64,000 bases of DNA from Notospermus geniculatus (GCA_002633025.1 NMRB01000541.1:92162-156161); one strand, 5' to 3'. Shown: positions 1-10,675, numbered from the stretch's first letter. Translations and numbers: made by a program. Notes: generated from the letters alone by a model not told the origin.

Positions 1-847
1 CTTCATCTGGGACTTGCCATTGTTCATGAATAAAGTGACATAATCAGTTATTTATTGTGCAGTTTTTCAATTCGGAGATCTGAAACAATCAATAAACCCA
101 CAAATTTCGTTGGCAAAATAAACTTCGGTCGTAACACATTCGTGCAATGGGGAACCCGCATGACTGCAGATGGCGCAGTCAGTATAAGACCCGAATGACG
201 TACTGACGTCGCTTTTTTCGCAGTTGACGTCACGTCGTCAAAGCATGTGTACATTTTTCAACACAATTTTCCGTAGAAATTTCCCCAAAAGACTTTGTCA
301 GTATTGGCATCCTGTGGCATTTCTGACGAAACAAAGCAGTGATATATGGAGAACTTTGAACATGAAACATGACAGTGTAATTTAATCAAAACTGAACCAA
401 ACAGAGTGATTTATTTTGGGGCAAGAAGTAAATGGAAATACTGTTAAAAAATAGGACTTCCGGGTCTTACACTGACAGCGCCACGTCGTGGCGTAGTTCT
501 GCGGGTTCCTCATTCAATTTCAAACGGACCTCAATTGGATGCGTTCACTATCTCCCCCGCCACCTTAAGGTGAAGAATACTTTGCATTCCTGGACCAAAA
601 TTCTCGATAAAAAATTTGTCCATGCAGGTACAAAATACCTCCATGATTAGACCGGCCGGTGTGACATGTGATATTTTACCATCAGACAGCAGGCCAACAT
701 ATCATTATTACATGTGAAAGGAACATATAAATGGCGTCATTGGACGCCACCAAGAAAAAAATAAAATGGCGGTTCCGATTAAATCATTTTATAAATTCTC
801 TGTACGCACTGTCGGGGGTTTCGGTGCAGCAAAATTATGTATCACCG
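1..847. other. Non-coding stretch, no gene seen
   Basis: I see no splice-bounded or conserved coding signal here. TGACGT/GACGTCA-like motifs cluster at about 187-240, as in several foldback elements elsewhere in the window. The short open frames look like chance. Confidence 0.5.
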
Positions 848-942
848 TCACGATACGAATAATCATTCAGCACGCACTATTCCCACCATGAGGGTACGAA
901 TAATGAACCTGCAGAGCACTATTCACACCAGCACGGTACGAA
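848..942 (+). repeat. Two imperfect ~45-bp tandem units
   Basis: The phrase TACGAATAATNA followed by CACTATTCNCACCA occurs twice about 45 bp apart, and a third TACGAAT follows. A short local tandem duplication is the simplest reading. Confidence 0.6.
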
Positions 943-968
943 TTGCCACAGCCTAGCTGTATAGCAGG

Positions 969-1125
969 AATGAAATGGCCGATGGACCGTGTGCTCACCT
1001 GGTTGAATTGTACCAGAAGAACAAGTGACAAAGTTAAATCGAAATGTTCCAGGGCACGCCTTGAGTTCCTGGATAATATGATTATGATCACAACTTCAAG
1101 GTCAAAACATTCTCGCTTGAGTAAT
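969..1125 (-). repeat. GTGAGC element copy A, 3' part
   Basis: The first ~85 bases match the end of copy B at 2504-2590, including the palindromic ATGGTCCATGGACCAT terminus (degenerate here) and the GTGCTCAC motif. The element runs on the minus strand. Its remainder continues at 1691-2220, on the far side of a LINE fragment, so the LINE appears to have inserted into this copy. Confidence 0.6.
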
Positions 1126-1690
1126 TTATTATTATTATTATCATTATTATTAAGTGTATTTATATAGCGCCACTTTAAAATAAATTGTCAGTGGCGCTTT
1201 ACAGTGGAATAAAACATAATTTAAATACAATATAATGAGTAAGACAGGACAACATAAAAGGTGGTAGTTTAAAACATTTGATCATTTACGTAAAACAGTT
1301 GATAAAAAGGTATGTTTTAACACAAGACTTAAAATTTTCATAATCGCCAATAGATCTTATATGGCACGGAAGTGCATTCCAGAGCTGTGGGGCACTGGTC
1401 CTGTAAGCCCTGTCCCCGGCAGACTTCTTTCGTGCAGAGGTAGTGCAGAGTCGTGGTGCAACATCCTGTCTCGTAGATCTCTGCGACTGGAAGAGAGGCA
1501 GCCGGAGATAGGCAGGGCCAGTGCCATGCACAGCTCTGAAGGCAACTGTAAGTAGCTTAAAAACAATCCGTTGTTTAACAGGGAGCCAATGTAATTGTTT
1601 CAGTACAGGGGTAATATGCTCACTCCTCCGTGTGTTAGTGACCAGGCGAGCTGCTTGATTTTGAAGTTTCTGCAAACGATTTATGACATA
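1126..1690 (-). mobile_element. 5'-truncated CR1/L2-type LINE, 3' end
   Basis: The fragment holds the C-terminal part of a non-LTR retrotransposon ORF2, a short 3' UTR and a simple ATT/AAT tail at about 1126-1155. Severe 5' truncation and a microsatellite-like tail are typical of CR1/L2 copies. It sits inside GTGAGC element copy A. Confidence 0.8.
1286..1690 (-). pseudogene. LINE ORF2 C-terminal fragment (reverse transcriptase thumb side)
   Basis: About 135 codons are open to a stop at 1286. The fragment carries the usual CR1/L2 C-terminal blocks: QNQAARLVT, EHITPVLKQLHWLPVKQRI, a GDRAYRTSAPQLWNALP-type block, and a K-T-Y-L-F ending. The catalytic polymerase motifs and the endonuclease lie upstream in intact elements and are absent here. 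The extra ~29 residues of open frame upstream of about 1690 do not look like LINE sequence. It is a dead 5'-truncated copy. Its 3' end differs from the LINE at 6081-6821, so the two are different subfamilies. Confidence 0.85.
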
Positions 1691-2220
1691 TGTGCCAGTC
1701 CATTTCCAAAATGGCCGCCTGGTAACCATATATTTGCGGTCCCATTCGACGAAAATTTGCTGTATACACAAAGTCATAGAGGATACCTATACATAATCAC
1801 ACCAAGTAATACATGTAGCTCAAATAGCCAAGAAACCTGCCACCAAATAACAAAATTTTGAACTTTGACCTCTGTGACCTTGAAAAGTAGGTCAAATCAA
1901 AAAACCGTTACATATGTCTTCTACATGTACCCTCGTTACATGCACCTATGATAAAAATTTGGAGTCGATCAAGTAATTAGTTCAGGAATTATTGCACGTT
2001 TTGTCTTTTCGGTTTTGGCCACCTGGAGGCCAAACCAAGAATCGAATCGGACCGAAAGTTGGTGCCATTGGTCATCAGACGTACATAGAGGTATAATATG
2101 TACCAAGTTTTAGATCAATAGCCACAGCGGTTACGAAAAGTGCCCTGCTAACAGACGACAGATGACAACGACGACTACGGACGCTGCTCCACCATAAGAG
2201 CTCATCAGGTGAGCTAAAAA
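1691..2220 (-). repeat. GTGAGC element copy A, 5' part
   Basis: Read on the minus strand, it begins at TTTTTAGCTCACCTGATGAG and continues through a CGTCGT-rich stretch, the GGTACATAT / CTGATGACC-like segment and the AAGGTCACAGAGGTCAAAG segment. All are shared with the other copies. The order matches copies D, E and F. Confidence 0.75.
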
Positions 2221-2503
2221 TGAGGAGGAGGACACCTGCATCATCAAGATTTGAAGTACAGGGTGTCTCAAAAAAAATGTTACCGAGATTTTTCTTTTTG
2301 TTTTTCTTTCGAGATTTTTCTTGTCTTTTGAGGAAATTGAATCGGTGGTTATGTATCTATGCACTGGTGAAACTGAAGGGCTTTGAATAATCATTCACTG
2401 AAGCAACAGCAACATGTACGTTTGTCATTAATGTACTTACTTTTTTTGTCACAATGCATTCAAAAATGTACTAATGGTACGAATAAAGTAAAATAAATAA
2501 ATA

Positions 2504-3432
2504 ATGAAATGGTCCATGGACCATGTGCTCACTTGGGTGAACGCACCAGAAAAACAAATGACAAATGTTAAATCGAAATGTTCCAGGCTGATGTATCCTT
2601 ATTAGATGCACCTGATAAAAATTTGGAGACAATCCAGTTACAGTTCAGGAGTTACTGGACTTTGAGCTTTGGTTTTGGCCACCTGGTGGCCAAGACGAGA
2701 ATCGAATCAGACTGAAAAGTGGTGTCATAGGTCACCTGACATAGGGGTGTATATGTACCAAGTTTCAAGTCAATAGCCCAAGCAGTTATGAAACGTTGAC
2801 CTCTGTGACCTTGAAAAGTCGGTCAAATCAAAAACCCCTTACTTACGTCATGCATTCTCATTAGAAGCACCAACAATAAAAATTTGGAGAGGATCTAGTC
2901 ATTAGTTCATGAGTTATTGCACTCTTTGTGTTTTTGGTTTCCGCCACCTGGTGGCCAAGCTAAGGGTCAAATCGGACCAAAACTTGGGGTCATAGGTCAT
3001 CTGACCGAGGTCAATATGTACCAAATTTCAGGCAAATAGCACCTGCGGTTACGAAACGTGCCACTTAAATGCAAAATTTTGAACTTTGACCTCTGTGACC
3101 TTGAAAAGTAGGTCAAATCAAAAACCCGTTATATATGTAATGTACCCTCATTAGATACACCTATGATAAAAATTTGGAGGTGATTGGGTCATTAGTTCAG
3201 GAGTTATTGCACTTTTTGTGTGTTCGGCTTCCGCCACCTGTTGGCCAAGCGAAGAAACGAATCGGACCGAAACTTGGTGTCATAGGTTATCTGACCTAGG
3301 GGTATATATGTACCAAGTTTCAGATCAATAGCTCCTGCGGTTACGAAACGTGCCCTGCTAACGGAATACGACGGACGACGACGACGACGGACGCTGACCG
3401 ACGACAAGTGCTCACCCCAGGTGAGCTAAAAA
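2504..3432 (-). repeat. GTGAGC element copy B
   Basis: Both palindromic ends are present: ATGGTCCATGGACCATGTG at 2510-2530 and AGCTCACCTGGGGTGAGC at 3410-3427. The inside carries two copies of the segment around AAGGTCACAGAGGTCAAAG, so it has an internal duplication. It is in the same orientation as copy A and only ~280 bp away. Confidence 0.8.
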
Positions 3433-4437
3433 TAAAGTTATCACTTAATTTTTAGACAGTTGAGACGCTCTGTACTACAGAAATACTCATTGAGGAGTTC
3501 AACTTTTTCATCATCACCATTATAGGCATACAGTACCATTTATAGGCATTTATAGGCATACAGTACCATGATTTTAAGTACCATTTCGAAAGTGGGCACT
3601 TCCTCATAATCACCACCTTTTATAAGAGAATTTGCTATTTTCCAAAACTGCCTAGGACCAGAAGTTGGGTTCCCAGGAGTTTCACCAAGATTTTCACAAA
3701 ACCTTTTTCTGGCCATCCTTTTCTCATTGTTTACTCTATTCCTGAAATATTAGTATTTCCGATTATAATCTCCATTAAAGCAAATCGCTCCCGGGGTTTG
3801 TTCTGATTTTTGAGCGGCCCTCCCATAGCGAGTGAATATCTAGTCTCCAGGCAAAGCCGTGCTCCAGTCATAGGCAAATCTGTGCAAATATGCGAACGTG
3901 CACCTGGGGACGAAGTTCCATTAAAAATCTGTTAAAATGGATTAATAACATTTTCAAATTCAGTCGGTTAAAATGTAAATTTTGTACTATTCATTTGATT
4001 TCGAAGCGGCAGATTGCAGAATACGCCTCCGAAGTGTGGCTGTCTAATGCATTTTCCTTTAAACTAAAATCCTTCTTTCGCCTTTTTCTCAAAATGGCGC
4101 TTGATATTGAGGACCAACTGTCCTGGCGCCACAACAAACCCCGCGAGCGATTTGGTTTCACTCACTGAAGTAATTTACTTCGTATCCTGTCCCGCTTTCG
4201 AATTAGTTTTCGTAAATTAGAATTATGGCCTCTCCTTCTGCCTGATAATCGTTTCGTAGTATGGCACGAAATTGGAAATCAGAGAATCAAAGAGCTTTGT
4301 AAAACCTGTCACAATTCATATCACCTGTTTGCAGTTCCGCGCCATGCGGATAACTTTAACAGCGGCGACTTGTTGCGAAGCAAAGTCACCAGTTACAGGA
4401 ACCACCAATAACAGCATGACAAGCCCTCGACTTAGCT
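3433..4437. other. Non-coding stretch; 3' flank of the small secreted-peptide gene
   Basis: No gene is recognised. A short tandem repeat built on TTTATAGGCATACAGTACCA lies at about 3518-3572. The open frame at 3890-4168 (+) has no recognisable domain or splice support. No AATAAA is seen on the minus strand just downstream of the stop at 4438; an AGTAAA variant occurs near 4175. Confidence 0.4.
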
Positions 4438-5147
4438 TTAAAGAATAGGGTCTGCAGCTCGAACCAGTCGATCAAAACGAGATATCTTGGGGTCCTCTTT
4501 CTTCAAGAAAACTTCTCCATCCATTGCTACAAGCGTTTTGTGATATGGGAAGTGGAACTGTACTTTTATGTGCACTTTTGGGGGGCACCATGTATAATAG
4601 GCCCCTTTCGAAAGTCGGCCATTTCGGCGCTGAGGGTAAAAAGAAATGGGAAAATGCACTAAGGTTTGCCAGAAATTGCAGAAATAACTGACAGAAGCGC
4701 TTGAAATTTGGCAGAAGTGTGGTGATTACTAAACCATTGAAAAATGTGAGAAAACAATTGGGTGTGATCAATAAATTTTTCGAGAAATTGGTGATTTTCT
4801 ACCCCTGACCAACAGACACTTAAAACCGTCCCTGTTGTTCAGTTGAAGAAAAATGCAGAAATCTTCAAAAATTGGTAGATGACACCCAATTTTTTTTCAC
4901 ATATTTCTCAATGAATTGGCCTTCATAACATTTCTGCCAGATTTCAAGCGTCTCTGACAGTTATTTCTGCAATTTTTGGCAAAACTTAATGCATTTTCCC
5001 CTTTCTTTTTACGCTCAGCACCGAAATGGCCGACTTTCGAAAACGGCCTATGAAGACCCTAACATGAAAAATAGACTTACCCATTGCAGGAGTAAATGGA
5101 GCAAGAAATGTTAGGACCAATAGTATCAGCAGTACGGAGAATTTCAT
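4438..5147 (-). CDS. Two-exon gene for a ~51-residue secreted peptide
   Basis: Exon 1 is 5147-5081. It starts with ATG and encodes a textbook signal peptide of about 21 residues: MKFSVLL, a leucine-rich core, then a P-F-T-P-A cleavage region. It is followed at once by a strong donor, GG|GTAAGTCT. It ends one base into a codon. Exon 2 is 4526-4438. It follows a pyrimidine-rich stretch ending CTTGTAG| and completes the split codon as GCA (Ala). The frame then stays open to TAA at 4438. Exon lengths of 67 and 89 bases sum to 52 codons. The predicted mature part is ~30 residues, begins near M-A-M-D-G-E, has no cysteine, and has one Lys-Lys site that could be a processing site. The 554-bp intron is mostly the foldback element 4597-5051. 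The 5' flank abuts a LINE fragment. The family is not recognised; a peptide hormone, an effector or a chance signal-like exon are all possible. Confidence 0.5.
4597..5051. mobile_element. Foldback (MITE-like) element with ~190-bp arms
   Basis: The left arm starts TAGGCCCCTTTCGAAAGTCG. The right arm, reverse complemented, starts ATAGGCCGTTTTCGAAAGTC. The two stay similar for about 190 bp around a ~100-bp centre. TA occurs at both edges, which fits a TA target duplication but does not prove one. It lies inside the intron of the small secreted-peptide gene. Confidence 0.8.
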
Positions 5148-5230
5148 CTTATGGGATGTGTACGCTGTTCCTCTCCAAACGAGTGTTGCCGTTCCAAGAC
5201 CTATTGCGTATCTAGCTTTGGGATTATCAC

Positions 5231-5600
5231 CTTCAGAGTGCTTATACTAAATATCATTCAACTGAGACCGCACTCCTTCGCATTCAGTCTGATTTTCTGT
5301 CAGCATTCGACTCTGGAGAGGTTGGCATCTTAATTCTTCTTGATCTATCAGCCGCCTTTGACACGATCGATCATGGGATTTTACTTGAGCGCATGCAGCT
5401 GGACTTCAATCTATCAGGGACTGCGTTGCGATGGTTTGCATCCTATCTAAGTGGCCGGTATCAATCCGTGGTTATCAATGGCAAATCTTCTGATCCTTGT
5501 CGTTTATGCTTTGGTGTACCGCAGGGTTCTGTTCTGGGCCCCAAGTTATATAATATGNATATATACAACATACATGATTTTATGAAACTGTGGCATCTTG
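5231..5600 (+). pseudogene. CR1/L2-type LINE reverse transcriptase core, fragment
   Basis: The frame is open through reverse transcriptase motifs in order: [15 protein letters not shown], the catalytic [16 protein letters not shown] block, [11 protein letters not shown], and [10 protein letters not shown] near 5515-5545. It decays after LYNM, where the assembly has one ambiguous base at 5558. The YADD-containing block that should follow is missing. The C-terminal part of a similar element resumes only at about 6081, so one LINE has lost its middle or two fragments lie side by side. Confidence 0.85.
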
Positions 5601-5908
5601 ACTTACTCTTTCGAGTCGGAAACGATATCGACCGCTAGACCCTGCCACATGTGCCAATTCAGAAATGACCGAAGAGTCAATGTTTGCAGCGCAACTGTCG
5701 CCGGGCTACTTAACTACAGTGTAGTAGTGTGACCTCTCGCCGGGATTTTCTTACACACGGGTTTGACACGGGTCTGGAAATACACGGGTATTTTTATGTA
5801 GTGTAACCACGGCTATAAGAATTGTCAGTCAGTTGACAAGTAGGTGTCACTACGGCCAAAAATAGATAACCGATCTTATCTATTTTTGCTACGGCCCAAT
5901 TCAATGCC

Positions 5909-6030
5909 TAGCGGACCCGACCTGTTTCATGCTTGATTAAGCACCAACCACGAGAACCCTTTCTATTGGTCCGCTAGAACTTTATTGCCATCTATTGGCA
6001 ATAAGTGCGGCTTACCGCACCTTGCTGACA
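5909..6030 (+). repeat. Half copy of the TAGCGGACC foldback element
   Basis: It matches the left arm of the complete element at 6983-7213, sharing TAGCGGACC, GATTAAGCACCAA and TTGGTCCGCTAGAACT. Its right arm is missing. With the full copy it brackets the LINE C-terminal fragment. Confidence 0.7.
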
Positions 6031-6080
6031 GAAATTGAACATACACGTCTTATTGCAGAGAAAATTTCCTGTCGCTCCAA

Positions 6081-6821
6081 GTGTTCTACGAGAGTCTGAG
6101 CTACACTGAAGTGACAAAAAACCGTGCCTACGACTGGTTCGCGTTGTTATGTAATAAGTGCGATATTAGTCTAACTGTCAATGGCACTCGCCTTGCCTCT
6201 GCGTCGATGGTGAGGAATCTGGGCTCTGTTTTCGACCGTTCCCTTTCCATGGAAAGTCATGTGAATTCTGTGGTCCGCTCTTGTTTTATGCATATTAGGA
6301 ACATTGGGCGTATCCGTCGATGCTTGAATCAGGACACTGCGAAGTCTCTTTGTCATTCCCTGGTGACAACAAGGATGGATTACTGCAATGCCTTATTGCA
6401 GGGTGTCCCAGAGGTAATCATGCATAAGTTGACCCGTGTACAGCACTCAGCAGCCAGGGTTATAACCAGGACAAAGCTTCGGGAGCATATAACCCCCGTT
6501 CTAATTGATCTGCACTGGCTCCCTGTTTGGGCCCGTGTGGATTTCAAGACACTGACTCACACTTTCCGTGCTGTCCGTGGCCTTGCACCCACGTATATTT
6601 GCGACATGGTGGGCAAATACGCCCCAGGCAGATCACTCAGATCTGGGGGTGTGTCATTGCTGGCCGTGCCGCGTACGAGAACAAGTTATGGGGACCGATC
6701 ATTCAGGGTCGCTGCTCCAAAATTATGGAATGCTCTCCCTGAGTACCTACGGCAGATCACGGACATCACGGAATTCAAGGCTGCTTTAAAAACACATCTT
6801 TTTACTCGGTCTTATTTTTAA
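6081..6821 (+). pseudogene. LINE ORF2 C-terminal region, ~245 codons
   Basis: The frame is open to a stop at 6819-6821. Blocks of the LINE ORF2 C-terminus appear in order: VRNLGSVFDRSLSMESHVNS, RMDYCNALLQGVP, EHITPVLIDLHWLP, GDRSFRVAAPKLWNALP, and LKTHLFTRSYF at the end. The first ~20 residues are probably not element sequence. The polymerase core and endonuclease are absent, so it cannot be autonomous. It may be the same insertion as 5231-5600, interrupted by the foldback half-copy at 5909-6030. Confidence 0.85.
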
Positions 6822-6975
6822 CAATCTCATATATAGTAATTTTACTTCTAATTCCCCAATGTCATGCTTGTATGTATATTTCTTTTTTGTCAATTTAAAT
6901 GTTTTAATCTATTGTACAGTGCTCCAGAGCGTGCTTTGCATGAATGGAGCACTTAAATATAAGGTATTATTATAT
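6081..6975 (+). mobile_element. CR1/L2-type LINE, 3' fragment with UTR and tail
   Basis: It consists of an open ORF2 C-terminus (6081-6821), a ~150-bp 3' UTR and a TATTATTATATTATC tail at about 6963-6979. The simple-sequence tail instead of poly(A) is typical of CR1/L2 elements. Confidence 0.8.
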
Positions 6976-6982
6976 TATCATA

Positions 6983-7213
6983 TAGCGGACCCAGTCATTC
7001 CTGATTGAGCACCAATCAAGAGAAGTTTCTTCTGTATTGGTCCGCTAGAACTGTGCTGCCATCTTTTGACTATACGCGTGGCTGACTGCTCCTATTACTT
7101 CAACAGGAGCAGTCAGCCCTGCCTATCGCCAAAGACAGCAGCAAAGTTCTAGCGGACCGACAAAACACAAAATCCTCCTGCTTGGTGCTCAGTCAACCAG
7201 GAATGGGTCTGCC
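6983..7213. mobile_element. Complete TAGCGGACC foldback element
   Basis: The left arm reads TAGCGGACCCAGTCATTCCT, GATTGAGCACCAATC, TTGGTCCGCTAGAACT. The right arm mirrors all three blocks in reverse order (AGTTCTAGCGGACCGAC, TTGGTGCTCAGTCAACC, AGGAATGGGTCTGCC). The centre contains the perfect palindrome-like GGCTGACTGCTCC / GGAGCAGTCAGCC. It directly follows the LINE tail. Confidence 0.8.
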
Positions 7214-7971
7214 GGGCATTTAATGCTAGTGACACCAAACTTGGTACACGTGTACCCTGGGTCATCTTAAATTCAGACCCTCCTTTCTCTATCTTGTTTG
7301 TTCGCAGCAGCAGGACGTGTTCCTTCTGAGTCATAAATCCTTACACCTTTTGGCTGCAAACCTGACCCTCCATCTCATCTCCCCAACTCTATTTCTTCCT
7401 GCAGCATCAACACAGATTCTGTTGTTTTGGTTATGATAACCCTAACCCTAACACCAGCCTGGCTATGCTCTATGACTCTACTAACAATGTTACCTGTTCT
7501 ACTCTTCCAGAACTCTTATTCTATTAACTCGAGATCTCAAGGTAGGTGGCTGACTTTACTTACCCTTCCACTTCCTGTGCAATTTGTTAAATTAGGTTCA
7601 TTTGACTCCATTCAGTTGAACTAGATGAGTAGATTGGCGTTGAACTCCATTTTGTTGGACAGCTGCCCTGATCTGAAACCATGTTAGTACAGAATGGATG
7701 GATTTACCAACCTACTTATCAGCTCTATTGGAAAACACAAGAAACCAATATCTTCTCTCTTTCTGAAGTGAAAGACATCTTTCAACTGTCCGTTGAGAAT
7801 ATCAGGAGTCAGAGTTTATTGATACAGTACAGATCATAGTTGACCTACTCCTATTTGCGTACCTGCCGCGCACGTCAAACGGAAGGTACGCTCCGATTCA
7901 TTGCGTATGCTACAAGTACGTAATGCATCTCTTCAGCATGGCGTCCACATCGGACACGAGAATGACGCTAT
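7214..7971. other. Non-coding stretch, no gene seen
   Basis: No domain or splice-bounded exon is recognised. A short CCCTAACCCTAAC stretch at about 7439-7452 resembles animal telomere repeats but is under two units. Confidence 0.4.
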
Positions 7972-8096
7972 GGCCCGTATTCTAGAACGTTCCTTAACGT
8001 TAGAGTCGACCTTACATGTAAGTCTATTGTAAAACCATTGAGAACAATAGATTTAAGGTGGACCTTAATGTTAAGGAACGTTCTGGAATACGGCCC
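7972..8096. mobile_element. Compact foldback element, ~57-bp arms
   Basis: GGCCCGTATTCTAGAACGTT pairs with AACGTTCTGGAATACGGCCC at the other end, and pairing continues through TCCTTAACGTTA and GGTC/GACC blocks to a loop of about 12 bases near 8031-8043. The 125-bp hairpin is nearly complete. Confidence 0.85.
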
Positions 8097-9203
8097 TTTG
8101 TCTTCATTGCGTGCCTTCCAAGGTGCCCTTTGACATCCGTGGAAGATACGAGGACGGTATGCGCATGATGCTGCATGTGGTACATGGAAGCAGCACGGAA
8201 GATAGGTCAAATGTGCAGAGTACTCTATCAAGAATTAGTCTTGAGTTTATTGATAATAAAATGTATGGTGTTACCGATCTCTTCAAACTGTCCTCTCCTG
8301 CCTTATTTTAAATTACTTGATGAAAAAAACACAAAAGTTTACCTGATAAAAAAGACACTAACTATAAGATTAATTTCTTCATGTTGTGTTCTGTGGGATA
8401 TTGCTTTTCAAATGGTGTAAACTTCCATCTATATTAATGGGAATCTTCATCACTCTAGTGATTTTATCCCAGCTCGAGTTTCTGTCTACTGTTACCAATA
8501 CCTCAACAATCCTCCAAGAACCAACTCTACCTGGTCCGTGTCTGTTTAAACAAGCCAACCTGTTCCCATCAGCTCCCTCTGTTTTCTAAGCCCACACAAC
8601 CCAAGCAGCCCTATAGGCCAACGTACCATTGTAACCTCCTCTTTACCATTGGTATGCTGCCTTTGGATGTCGTGTGTGCGATGGATTTTCAGGTAAAAAC
8701 GTGCTCACGTATGACGTTCAATAACTGATTATTACTTAGAGTAAAGGAGAAGTTTTTATTTGTTGAACCTCAAACGTTTAAAAAGTGGTGCTTACACCAA
8801 CTTTCTTTAACTATTATTAAGTTAAGTTTTGTTTTTGTTACTGGAAACTTTTCAGCATCAGTAACTGTTAGAAACTAGTTCTTGGATATCACTTCACGTT
8901 TCACAGTGTGAAATTTCTAATTGTACAGTTATTTTGAGGAATCTTCCGAATTTTACGGATCACTAACAAACAAAGATTTTGATGTCAGTGTTGTAGAGGA
9001 TAGTGATTGTCAGTCAGGATATTGGTGGATAATTGTCTGTGTCTGGATTACTGATTGGAACTGTTAGTTCATAGGACTTTACAGTTTGTTCACAGGTAAG
9101 TCTTTATCTTTTGCGATTGTACCCAAATCTTTGTTGCAATCATCAGTATCACACTGCTATTATAGTTTTGTGCGATTAATAATCAAAGCGTTACTCACTC
9201 CGT
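8097..9203. other. Non-coding stretch with one isolated donor-like site
   Basis: No coding exon is recognised. A consensus splice donor, GTTCACAG|GTAAGTC, is at 9095/9096 (+). The sequence before it has stops in all frames, so at most it could end an untranslated exon. Confidence 0.35.
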
Positions 9204-9785
9204 GATACACACCGTCACTCAGACAATAGTCCAAACAATCACCCACACAGTATTCTAGAATTCTAGACAATTAGCCACAGAATAGTCCAAATTACCACTC
9301 AATATTCTAGACATTACTCACACAGTATTCACGATCAATTACTCACTAGAAGAGCCCAAATCATTAGCCACACAAAAGTCCAAATTACCCTCACAATAGT
9401 CTGGACCATGAGCCACACAAGTCCACAAACCCTCAGTCATCCAGATAATGGGCTTGAGAATAGTCCAAATTACCCACACAATAGTCTGGACCATGAGCCA
9501 CACAAGTCCACAAACCCCTCAGTCATCCAGATCACGAGCTTGAGAATAGTCCAAATTACCCACACAATAGTCTGGACCATGAGCCACACAAGTCCACAAA
9601 CCCTCAGTCATCCAGATAATGGGCTTGAGAATAGTCCAAATACCCACACAATAGTCTGGGCCATCACTCACACAACAGCCCAAATAATTACCAAATCATT
9701 AGCCACAGAACAGTCCAGATTACTCGCACAATAGTCTGGACCATGAGCCACACGAATCCACAAACCCTCAGGGCTGTATACGCCA
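9204..9785 (+). repeat. Minisatellite of ~85-bp units
   Basis: From 9399 the unit begins GTCTGGACCATGAGCCACAC and recurs at 9484, 9570, 9654 and 9734, giving periods of 85, 86, 84 and 80. The upstream part (9204-9398) is a degenerate, shorter-period version built on CACACAATAGTCCAAAT. An open frame across it simply translates the repeat. Confidence 0.9.
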
Positions 9786-9787
9786 GC

Positions 9788-9905
9788 GAAGTTTATCTTG
9801 AACTCAGGTTGAGCCACAACTTTTCCATTGTCAGTGTCACACCATGCCCTGGCAAACCTGAACAATTGAAAAGTTGTGGCTCAACCTGAGTTCAAGATAA
9901 TCTTC
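9788..9905. repeat. Long hairpin, 38-bp arms with one mismatch
   Basis: Arms are 9788-9825 and 9868-9905, around a 42-base loop. The stem starts GAAG(T/A)TTATCTTGAACTCA. Size and shape resemble the hairpins at 20456-20574 and 54205-54312. It could be a small foldback transposon or a hairpin RNA precursor; nothing here decides between them. Confidence 0.85.
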
Positions 9906-10400
9906 ATTGGTGCATACTTGTTGATCTATTGCCATGTGAGACAAGTATGGTTCAACCATGATAGGTCTTTGGCAATGATGTATTTGTCGCCTAAACTTGC
10001 TTCTAGTACTCTGTTTTTCTGTTCAACTCTAAAGCTTTTCAAACAGCCACAGATATAAACCTTTGAAAGCAGCAATATGTTATTGTGCATTCGAGATAGT
10101 AAAAGAAATTATGTCCTTTCAAAAAAGGCTTGGATGGTTGTCTTGATTTCCCAGTGGGTTTTTCTTTTCATTCATTGCTCCAAAGAGGTTATATCGGGAT
10201 CGGAGGCTGTCCGTTCGGAGTGCATGCTCACTAAACAGTGCTTCAGTCATTGTTGTTGGAGTGTATGCCACAAATTCACCATGATATATAGGGAATCTGA
10301 AGCTTTGTGGAGGGTTGGTTGTTGCTGTGAAGTGCATGCACACAGAATAACTTCTATGTGATGTCTTTCTCTGAATCGTTCTATGCTGCCTCCTGTCTTG

Positions 10401-10675
10401 GCCTGGTGGCCGAGTGGTCTAATGCGTTTGACTTTCAATCCTAACAGGGCCAGTGTGTGGGTTCGATCTTCAGCCAGGACATGTATGAGAAAAGCTGTGA
10501 ACCAATTTGGGTCTGTCGGATGAGAGTGGAAGCCGTGGTCCCTTGTACCTGAGTGTGTATGCCAGGGCAAGTAAAAGACCCCACATAGGTGGGCAGTAGC
10601 CTGTCGTGGACTCCACACTGTTGTAGTATAAGCTTAACATTTAAAAGGGTTATGAAGCTTCAATCTATCTATTAT
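10401..10675 (+). mobile_element. tRNA-derived SINE with Ser/Leu-like head
   Basis: The head GGTGGCCGAGTGGTCTAATG is an A-box of the long-variable-arm type, and GTGGGTTCGATCTTC is a B-box. The body has the GGCAAGTAAAAGACCCCA block shared with the main SINE family, so the two families share a tail module. It ends near a TCTATCTATTAT tail. Confidence 0.75.

Noticed and set aside
9408-9734. 108-codon frame with repeated SHTSPQTLSHPDNG-like blocks
   Set aside because: It is a translation of the 85-bp minisatellite. The period is not a multiple of three and no start context or splice site supports it.
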